Shown in pieces: positions 55,413 to 64,000 of a DNA stretch of 64,000 bases. A program made the position numbers and the translations under genes. Origin of the DNA: Hymenoscyphus infarciens (taxonomy: Eukaryota; Ascomycota; Leotiomycetes; Helotiales; Helotiaceae); the NCBI GenBank assembly GCA_001414345.1, contig LLCB01000157.1, positions 62,001 through 126,000 on the forward strand. The letters run 5' to 3'. The notes below the pieces were generated by a model that saw only the letters and a list, made by a program, of their open reading frames with translations, ran no database searches and had not been told where the DNA came from. How positions within the stretch are numbered: the first letter of the stretch is position 1; each line of letters starts with the position of its first letter.

Positions 55413-56304
55413 TTACCTGGAGTTGAAGAACTTACCAATTGGATTCGCCTTTATTGCCCGTTCGTACAATATATTGTTCGCACGATCTGCCTCTGGGTGT
55501 GATTTAGGCTGAGCTATAGTTAAAAGGTCATTTAAACCAAGTTTGTTGGTTTGAACAGACCTTTTTTTCCCTTTGGCATTTGCAACAGTGTTGTTTTCTT
55601 CGCCTTCCAAGGCCGCACCAATCATTGAGAATCTAATTTCAATTGCTTTGCCGTTTGTGTCGGACATGTTCCTGGCAACCATAGAGTCCTTCATATTTTG
55701 CGAAAAGGTTCTGTCGAGCTTCGACCACAGGTCTTTCGGTCTATCAACACCACACCTAATATCTAAGATGTGGTTATCAAGGCTTCACTATGTCTTATTC
55801 CTTCTCTTACTGCCGCCCTTTCTCCCTATTTTGGTTAAATCAGTCAATTAACTCTCACTCAACTGCTCAGCCAGCTTTTTTTTTCCCGAAATTGCGATCC
55901 TTATCTCCTCCAGGGAAATTTTCCAGTAGTTTTTGACTTTCCATATTATCGTCGAGTACAAATAACACAAGCAAGTTCATAGCACGCCTGAAGTACGTCC
56001 CAAGCTGCCATTCCTGGTATAGGGTGCTAAGGAATTAGGGAGCCGATGTTTATCTTTTTAAGGTCGATGTAGTCCTTAATAGGTGTTCCCATATAAGGAA
56101 ATTCCACTTGCCAGTTTCTAATCCGCTTTTCCCATTCCAACCTATCAGCCAGTGGTTTGACAAAAATGTCGTTTCTGCTTAGGTCTTTTTTTTTCGCCAA
56201 GCAATGGTAGTCGCAATGTCAACACAAGTGCTTATATCAGACACTTGTGGATTCAGATCATACTCCATTGTTGGCTTGTCAAGAAATTTGTAGAGAATAC
56301 TGGT
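55413..56304 (-). pseudogene. Decayed gene of unrecognised family
   Basis: I do not recognise the family. Reading leftward from 56,304, protein-like stretches follow one another in changing frames. First comes SILYKFLDKPTMEYDLNPQV, up to a run of nine A where the frame shifts. Then come FVKPLADRLEWEKRIRNWQV and MGTPIKDYIDLKKINIGSL up to a stop, PIPGMAAWDVLQACYELACV, and then KNYWKISLEEIRIAISGKKK in another frame. Last is a 94-codon open stretch (55694-55413) ending NPIG before GTAAGT, which looks like a surviving splice donor. The right end abuts the start of the second AT-rich island, so the gene is truncated as well as frameshifted. A multi-exon functional gene cannot be excluded, but the stops between homologous-looking blocks make decay more likely. 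Confidence 0.5.
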
Positions 56305-56501
56305 TCGGCCCTAAGGGATGCATGGGGTTGTGCAGGAGAAAAAGAAACGAAGCCCAGGGCCGCAGTGGTAATTGGTGCACCATAGGCATGCGGATTTAGC
56401 CGAACCCCGGCCCGTACAAGGGCTAAAACCAACGTAAGAATTCAGCCCTACTAAGGGTTGTAGGATCTCGTCTAAATTCTTATACTTTATCCTAGGCGAA
56501 T

Positions 56502-56560
56502 TAGTCTATAATAAGACCTAGTAAAGTAGAGTTTCTTTAGAAGGCCTTATTATAGACTAT
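56502..56560. repeat. Inverted repeat at the edge of the second AT-rich island
   Basis: TAGTCTATAATAAGACCT at 56502-56519 is matched in inverted form by AGGCCTTATTATAGACTA at 56542-56559, with a short loop. A weaker match extends about 20 bp outward on both sides. Confidence 0.75.
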
Positions 56561-56706
56561 TATACTTAGGACTAAGTAGAATAAAAAGTTAGCTATTAAA
56601 AAAAGAATATCTTAGAATAGAATAAAACTTTATTAGAAGATATTAAGATTTTTATTAACTAATATTTTAATAAATTTATAATTTAATTAATACTATATAA
56701 TATTTA

Positions 56707-59115
56707 AACTACTAAAAGTTACTTTTAAAAATTACTAGTAAAATAAAGACTTTTAATATTTTAACTACTAAAAGTTACTAATAAATAATTAGATAGAGAC
56801 TTTTAGTAGTTTATATACTAAAAGTAACTAGTGAAAAATTAGATAGAGACTTTTAGTAGTCTAACTACTAAAAGTTACTAGTAAATAATTAAATAGAGAC
56901 TTTTTATAGTTTAACTACGAATAATTACTATTAAAAGTTATTATAATATAATTTAAATAAAGACTTTTAATAGTTTAACTACTAAAAGTTACTAAGAAAT
57001 AATTAGATAGAGACTTTTAGTAGTTTATCTACTAAAAGGAACTAGTAAGAAATTAGATAGAGAGTTTTAGTAGTCTAACTACTAAAAGTTACTAGTATAT
57101 AGTTTAAATAGAGACTTTTAGTAGTTTAACTACTAAAAGTTACTAGTATATAGTTTAAATAGAGACTTTTAGTAGTTTAACTACTAAAAGTTACTAGTAA
57201 ATAATTAGATAGATACTCTAAGTAGTTTAACTACTAAAAGTTACTAGTATATAATTTAAATAGAGACTTTTAGTAGTTTAACTACTAAAAGTTACTAGTA
57301 AATAATTAGATAGATACTCTAAGTAGTTTAACTACTAAAAGTTACTAGTAAATAATTAGATTAAGACTTTTAGTAGTTTAAGTATAAAAGGTTACTAGTA
57401 AATAATTAGAGAGAGACTTTTAGTAGTTTAACTATTAAAAGTTACTAGTAAATAACTAGATAGAGACTTTTAGTAGTTTAACTACTAAAGGTTACTAGTA
57501 AATAACTAGATAGAGACTTTTAGTAGTTTAACTACTAAAAGTTATTATTTATATAATTTAAATAAAGACTTTAAGTAGTTTAACTACTAAAAGTTATTAT
57601 TATATAATTTAAATAAAGACTTTTAGTAGTTTAACTACTAAAAGTTACTAGTAAATAATTAAGTAAATACTTTTAGTAGTTTAACTACTAGAGGTTATTA
57701 TTATATAATTTAAATAAAGACTTTTAGTAGTTTAACTACTAAAAGTTACTAGTAAATAATTAAGTAAATACTTTTAGTAGTTTAACTACTAGAGGTTACT
57801 ATTTATATAATTTAAATAGAGACTTTAAGTAGTTTAACTACTAAAAGTTATTATTATATAATTAAAAAGACACTTTTAGTAGTTTAACTACTAAAAGTTA
57901 CTAGTAAATAATTAAATAGAGACTTTTAGTAGTTTAACTACTAAAAGTTACTATTTATATAATTTAAATAAAGACGTTAAGTAGTTTAACTACTAAAAGT
58001 TACTAGTATATAATTAAAAAGAGACTTTTAGTAGTTTAACTACTAAAAGTTACTAGTAAATAATTAAAGAGAGACTTTTAGTAGTTTAACTACTAAAAGT
58101 TACTAGTAAATAATTAAGTAGATACTTTTAGTAGTTTAACTACTAGAGGTTACTATTTATATAATTTAAATAGAGACTTTAAGTAGTTTAACTACTAAAA
58201 GTTACTAGTATATAATTAAAAAGACACTTTTAGTAGTTTAACTACTAAAAGTTACTAGTAAATAATTAAATAGAGACTTTTAGTAGTTTAACTACTAAAA
58301 GTTACTATTTATATAATTTAAATAAAGACGTTAAGTAGTTTAACTACTAAAAGTTACTAGTATATAATTAAAAAGAGACTTTTAGTAGTTTAACTACTAA
58401 AAGTTACTAGTAAATAATTAAAGAGAGACTTTTAGTAGTTTAACTACTAAAAGTTACTAGTAAATAATTAAGTAGATACTTTTAGTAGTTTAACTACTAG
58501 AAATTACTATTTATATAATTTAAATAAAGACTTTAAGTAGTTTAACTACTAAAAGTTACTAGTATATAATTAGATAGATATTTTAAGTAGTTTAACTACT
58601 AAAAGTTACTAGTAAATAATTAGAGAGAGACTTTTAGTAGTTTAACTACTAAAAGTTACTAGTAAATAATTAGAGAGAGACTTTTAGTAGTTTAACTATT
58701 AAAAGTTACTAGTAAATAATTAGATAGAGACTTTACGTAGTTTAACTACTAAAAGTTACTATTTATATAATTTAAATAAAGACTTTAAGTAATTTAACTA
58801 CTAAAAGTTACTAGTATATAATTAGATAGATACTTTAAGTAGTTTAACTACTAAAAGTTACTAGTAAATAATTAAAAAGAGACTTTTAGTAGTTTAACTA
58901 CTAAAAGTTACTAGTATATAATTAGATAGAGACTTTTAGTAGTTTAACTACTAAAAGTTACTATTTATATAATTTAAATAAAGACGTTAAGTAGTTTAAC
59001 TACTAAAAGTTACTAGTATATAATTAGAGAGAGACTTTTAGTAGTTTAACTAGTATAGTTACTAGTAAATAATTAGATAGAGACTTTAAGTAGTTTAACT
59101 ACTAAAAGTTACTAG
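56707..59115. repeat. Palindromic minisatellite, ~50-bp unit, roughly 45-50 copies
   Basis: The unit is built around ACTTTTAGTAGTT, one or two centre bases, then AACTACTAAAAGT, a near-perfect 27-bp palindrome, followed by an AT-rich spacer of ~22 bp. The spacer comes in two main forms, ACTAGTAAATAATTAGATAG and ACTATTTATATAATTTAAAT. Units differ by few substitutions and CpG is almost absent. The array starts raggedly near 56,700 and stops abruptly where the LTR begins at 59116. No coding frame is present. It is not a CRISPR array: the spacers are themselves repeated and the host is a eukaryote. Confidence 0.92.
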
Positions 59116-59609
59116 TGTAACAGTACGAAATATACACAACTATAGTAGAGGCATATAGGAGTACGTATAGTAGAATAACGTATATAGATACTAGGTACTA
59201 ATACGGAAGAAAATAATAACTATCCCTCTACTATACTGAATATAAACGTCTATATATAAGAAGGTTAGAAGCTTCTAAGTTCTGATAATAATAATAACCA
59301 AGCCCTGCCTAATATAGCTAATACTAAATAATAAGAGCTAAAAAGCTAAATATATAACCTCTAATCCTTTGAAAAGCTAAATATACAACATTTAAACCTT
59401 AATCCCTTCTATATATAAATATTAGACATTAATACCTTCGGTACTTCGCTTGCATAAGTATCGGTTATTTATAATCTTAGCCAAAGAGGTATTAGAGGTA
59501 TCGACACTACTTAGAGGTATCGGCAGTTTCGCGAATGCCGACAATTCTAGATAGTGCTATTATATAATAATCTAGCTATTATATAATAATCTAAGATAGT
59601 ATGCTATCA
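59116..59609 (-). mobile_element. 3' LTR of a Ty3/gypsy-type element, 494 bp
   Basis: Read on the minus strand it starts TGATAGCATACTATCTTAG and ends TTTCGTACTGTTACA, with the standard TG...CA ends. It is less mutated than the LTR fragments of the 33-43 kb island but clearly homologous to them. The sequence just left is CTAG from the minisatellite, showing that the element inserted into, or at the edge of, the array. The matching 5' LTR and the target-site duplication lie outside the window. Confidence 0.82.
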
Positions 59610-59624
59610 TATCCCCTCTCCTTT
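59610..59624 (-). other. Polypurine tract next to the 3' LTR
   Basis: On the minus strand AAAGGAGAGGGGATA lies directly before the LTR. This is the expected position and composition of the plus-strand DNA primer site of an LTR retrotransposon, and it fixes the element's orientation. Confidence 0.75.
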
Positions 59625-62600
59625 AAAAAGACTTGTCCCGAGTCTTTGGTTAGTAATTAGCATAGTATTAGGTCGATCAGAGTATTATTTATCTTTTTAT
59701 TATAAAGAATATAACTTTGTCTTACTATTATAGTGTCTAGTAGTCGGAGTAGAGTCGGTGACTAGTAGTATTATTATTTAAAGGCTAATTACTCTTTATT
59801 TACTACTCTATATAATAATAGGATACGAATAGAAGAGAGGCTAATAATTAGCTATTAGGTAGAAAGCGGTACGCTATTATAGAGTTATTATATTCTTACT
59901 ATTATTATATATTATAATAGTAATTATTAAGTAATAAACAATAATTGTAAAGTAATAGCTATTATTATAAGTAGTATATTAGTAGGCGACTTTTCTCTAA
60001 TTCTAACTTCTCTTCTTCTTTTCTTTTCATCTAAAATAATATATATATAGTAAGAATACCTTTTAATTAGATATATTCTTATATACTAACTTATCTCCTA
60101 GAACATATATATATATTATATATATAAAAGTAAGTTCTTCTCTTCTTAATCAGATCTAATTTAGAGCTAATCTGATATAATAAAATACCTCTTTTATATT
60201 CTCCTAGTACGCTTCTAGCTACCTACTAAGTCTATTACGTTCAGTGCTTTTAGATAAAATCTCGGAACAGAGATCACGTATACGCTTTTAAGAAGCCGAA
60301 GTTAAAGAAGTGTGAGTACTACGTAGAGTAGAATACTATATATATTCTAGTAAGTTTAATCCCGAATATATACTGAATCCGTTCTAACTTAGGTAGTTGC
60401 TATGGTTTATTAGAAAGGAGTTTAGTAAGCTTTAGAGTAAAGAGGAGAAGAGGGAGGTTAAGAAGGCTATAAAGGCTTTAGATAAGGTATTAGTCGTTAC
60501 TAGTATAAAGGCACTAAAGAGTAGTTTAGAGATATAGTTTGTTCTTCTAGAGAAGACTCGAGCACTTTATGCTAAGATTACTATAAGTACCTCTTACTTA
60601 TTAGAGAGGTTTCGGTTACTAATATTTAACAGTTCTTACGCTATACTATAGAGGGTAGGACCTCTGTCTAAACCTAGGTTTAGGTTCTCTTTGAAGCCTA
60701 TCTAAAGAGTTTATAGGCGTCTCTCTTAAAGCTGGTTATAAGAGGTTGCTAAGATAAGAAGCGTCTTTATAAGAAGAAGGTAGTAGAGGAAGAGCTAATT
60801 TAGGCTTCTTACGCTCGAGAGAGTAGAGAGGAGGATAATAAGTCGAAGGAAGGAGAGGCTATGGCCTAGGGAGGGTTAGTAGGCTCTGTTTTAGTAGTAA
60901 CTCGGTCTTGGTTCTTTACTTTATTAACTTTGAACATTCCTACTAGTTAGTGTTTTATCTTAGGTTTTTATTATAAGTTCTTTATTAAGAGTAACTAGAA
61001 TTAAAGAGTATTAATAGAGTTTTATAAATTAACTCTTTTATCTAATTCTTATCTAATTCCTATATATTAAGCTATTTAGAGAGGTGTTAGAGTAGTCTTA
61101 GCTCTTCTAGATATTTAGTATAAAAGTCTCTTAAATAATATAGTAAACTCTAAAAATTATCTATAAGATACTAAGTAGGATCTGAATTATATCTAACCTA
61201 TTTTACTTAATACTATAGCTATCTTCTAAAAAGTCTACTACTAAGTATTTCTTATACTTCCTATTCTTATATACCTTTAATAATATCTAGTAGAGGCTCT
61301 AGAGCCTCTTATCCTAGTAAGAGGGTGTTCGAGTTCTTTAAAAGTATATTAAGAGTGAAAACATTATAAATTAATAATCCTTTTAGAAGTTTTAGCTTAT
61401 AGGAATATTCTATATAATCTAGTATTTTAAAAGGTCTTATCTACTATTTAGTAAGCTTTTAACTAAGACGATTTATTTTAAGATTCTTAGTAGATAAGTA
61501 GACTTTATCTCTAACGTCCTAGTTAATAGCTCTTTAGTATTAATTTATACTATTCTCTATCCTTTTCTAGGCCTTACTTATATTATCTTTAGCTATTCTT
61601 TAAGTAAAGTACATACGTTAAGCTACTTTTACTACCTTATCATAGTTAAGACGTTTCTAGAGAATAGACGTCTTTAACGTGTTCTAGTTCTATAAAGTCC
61701 TTAGGTCGAGTCCGAACTTAAGCTAATAAGGGGTTATACTAATAGATGAGTATAGAAGTGTTATTTATACTCTATCTATTAGAAGGATTAATTTACTCTA
61801 GTTATCTTAATAGTAGATTATAAAGAGCCTTAGTCTCTAATTAATATATCGGTTTATTATCTCTGTCTATCTGTCTATTTATTTATAGTAGGTAGTACTA
61901 AGCTTAAGCTTAATACTAATTATTTAATAAAATTTAGTCTAAAATAATAATATAAATTAAGGTTCTTAATTAGACGTAATTAATTTAAGGTAGTGACTAA
62001 AATAGTAAATCTATTAAATAAAGAGTTTAGCTAAGCCTTTAGCGTCTATAGTCGAGTAGTAAGGTATTAATACTAAATCCTTTCTAAGTTAGTTAATAAA
62101 TACTAGTATAATATTAAATCTATGTTTATCTTTTAGAAATAATTTAAAGTCTATATATAAATATTATATAGGATAGTTAGATATAAGTAGAGAGTAAAGA
62201 AAGCCTTATTACTTAGTTTATTAAGAATAGGAGTATTTACAGGCTTAACAATTTCCTACGTACCTCCTATAGTCTAAAAACATTCTAGCCTAGTAATAGT
62301 ATTATACTAATAACTAGTATATCTTTTTTATACTTAGATAAGTACTAGATACTTAGTTATAGACTTCTCTAATTAGCTTTATATAGAGTTTAGTATTCCT
62401 TTAAATATAAAGTCGATTCTTAAAGAGGAGTAAATTATCTAGTAAGATAGAGTATCTGTCTAGAAGTTTATAACGTTCTTTCTAAAAAGAGTATAGGTTA
62501 TCTTCTTTTAACTTCTAAATTATGTTTAAACTTAACTCTAGAATAATATCTATTATATTAAAAGATATAGACTATTCTTATAAAAAGATCTAAGCAAGTT

Positions 62601-64000
62601 TAGTATTAATTTAAAGGTCTAACTAATTAGGTTCTAAAAAGGTATAAGAGCGGCTATCTAATTTAGCTCGATTATAGGTTTTTAGGTCTTATTTACATTA
62701 AGTTAATATATCTACTTTTTAATTACTCTTCTTAGATATAAATTAGATCTAAAAGTTAAAGTCTAATAAGAACTCTATTTATTAGACTTACTTAGCTATA
62801 AGTAGCTTAGTTGTTATAAAGTATTCTAATAATCTATAGTTTAAATATACGTTAATATACTTCTAATATAATATAAGTTTAAGATGTTATTTCTTAAAAG
62901 CTTCTATAATAGTAGATAGTTCTTTATTATAGATCTCCTAATTTAATTTATAGCTAACTAAGATATATAAGTAGAACCTAATAGGATATTAAAAGCTATT
63001 ATATTATTATAAGAATATACTAGCTATTACTTCTTCTAAGGAGTCTATTTCTACCTTTATATTATAATCAAGGTTAAAGTAGTATAAGGTTTATATAATA
63101 AGTAGCCTAGTCCTTAGCGCTTTAAAGGCTTTATTATATTCAAGTGTTTATAAAAATAGCTCTATAGAGTATATTATTATAGTTAAGGGTTTAGTAATTT
63201 TAGTATAACTTTTAATAAATTGTTTATAAAATCCTATAAACCTTAGATAAGACTTTATACCTGTTATAGTATTAGGTTAGACCTAGTTTTGTAAAGGCTC
63301 TACTTTTTCTAGGTTAACTTCGAGTTCTTTTATAGTTAAGATAAATTCTAAGTATTTAACTCTAGTAATACTAAATTCGCTTTTTTTAATATCTATCTAA
63401 AGTCCTACTTCTTAGAGCCGATTTAGAACCTTCTTAACCTATTCCTTATATTATTTAATAATGTCTAAATAAATTAAAATATTATCTAAGTAGGTAATAT
63501 AGAAGTCGTTTAAATAATCGATTAAGACGTTGTTTATATAACGTTAATAGGTAGTAGGGCTATTATAGAGTCTAAAAGGGAGGACCTTATATTTATATAT
63601 ACTATACCTAGTTCTAAACGTAGTTATCTCTTCTAAGTTAGAGTCTATTTAGATTTAATAGAAAGCTTATCTAATATCTAATTTAGTAAAGATTTTAGCT
63701 ATTCTTATTCTAGAAAGGAGCTTGTTAATATAAGAGATTAGGTAAGAATCGTTTTAGGTTAAAGTGTTTAGCTTTCTATAATCGATATAGAACTGTAACT
63801 TATTACTATTAGCCTTTTTAATAAAGAGTATAGGAGAGGTAAAAGAGCTATTACTGTTAACGATAAACTCCTTATTTAGGTTCTTTATAAGATACTCTTT
63901 TATAGCTTTAAGCTCTATAGTTAACTGTTAATATAAAGATAAAAAGGAGTTAGAAAGTAGCTTATTTAAAGTAATTTTATAATCGTATTTATAGTAAGAA
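59610..64000 (-). mobile_element. RIP-degraded Ty3/gypsy retrotransposon, 3' part; pol readable
   Basis: Translated on the minus strand from the right edge, the reverse transcriptase is still recognisable through many stops: FIDYRKLN-like QFYIDYRKLNTLT, AKIFTKLDIR, YKYKVLPFRLYNSPTTY and, at about 63,500-63,467, TYLDNILIY in place of YxDDILIY. The tether and RNase H follow to about 62,700 (GIKSYLRFIGFYKQFIKSYT, FNLDYNIKVEIDS, EIYNKELSTIIEAFKK, EYFITTKLL). Integrase-like sequence is expected and faintly visible at about 62,300-61,800. The Gly/Asp-to-Asn/Arg and Gln-to-stop changes are those RIP causes. The region 60,000-61,000 is less AT-rich and its coding content is unclear. The 5' LTR, gag and protease lie beyond the window. 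Confidence 0.85.

Noticed and set aside
56707..59115. CRISPR-like regular repeat array
   Set aside because: The spacers are themselves two repeated types, the unit is a palindromic AT-rich satellite, there are no cas genes and the genome is eukaryotic.
60420..60700. Plus-strand coding-like stretch inside the retroelement 3' region
   Set aside because: It is somewhat less AT-rich and helical in translation, but broken by stops and not assignable; it may be a nested fragment, and I cannot support a call.

Overview
The window is nuclear DNA from a filamentous ascomycete, most likely a Leotiomycetes/Helotiales-type fungus. The order-level call is inference; the fungal call is firm. Genes carry short introns of about 50 bases with GT(A/G)(A/T)G(T) donors, CTAAC/CTGAC-like branch sites and YAG acceptors. 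Recognisable fungal genes include VPS13, a LaeA-like methyltransferase, trehalose phosphorylase (ccg-9 type), PUS3/DEG1 and PIG-H/GPI15. Two long AT-rich islands hold transposon remains full of stop codons, as expected after repeat-induced point mutation (RIP).

Layout. 1-8,061 (minus): the N-terminal ~2,670 residues of VPS13, running off the left edge. 8.9-14.1 kb: a TMEM69/DUF3429 mitochondrial membrane protein, a possible small minus-strand gene, a LaeA-like methyltransferase with a one-base frameshift, and a small hypothetical protein. 14.1-19.6 kb: a 5.5 kb stretch without a convincing gene. 19.6-21.7 kb: a large single-exon pseudokinase. 22.8-24.0 kb (minus): relic of a TRI12-type MFS transporter. 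24.9-26.0 kb: a type II membrane glycosyltransferase. 26.4-30.7 kb: four tandem copies of a 2EXR/F-box-like gene, of which only copy 2 is intact; a 509-bp inverted-repeat element (MITE) sits between copies 1 and 2. 31.5-33.2 kb (minus): a SET-domain methyltransferase.

33.3-42.95 kb: AT-rich island made of nested, oppositely oriented LTR fragments plus two tandem 1.72-kb units. 43.4-53.9 kb: a dense gene block holding an alpha/beta hydrolase, ten-exon trehalose phosphorylase (with a 4-nt microexon), an atypical Rho-like GTPase (minus), PUS3, PIG-H (minus) and a MYND-finger protein. 55.4-56.3 kb (minus): a decayed gene of unknown family. 56.46-64.0 kb: second island, beginning with a ~2.4-kb palindromic minisatellite of ~50-bp units, then a 494-bp LTR, a polypurine tract and the 3' part of a RIP-degraded Ty3/gypsy element on the minus strand whose RNase H and reverse transcriptase are still readable.

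The intact genes are mostly housekeeping: lipid transfer, mitochondrial membrane, trehalose metabolism, tRNA pseudouridylation and GPI-anchor synthesis. They do not form one pathway. The unusual material is the decaying 2EXR cluster with its MITE, the pseudokinase, the microexon and ultra-short intron of the trehalose phosphorylase gene, the Rho-like GTPase lacking the DxxG glycine, and the palindromic minisatellite.
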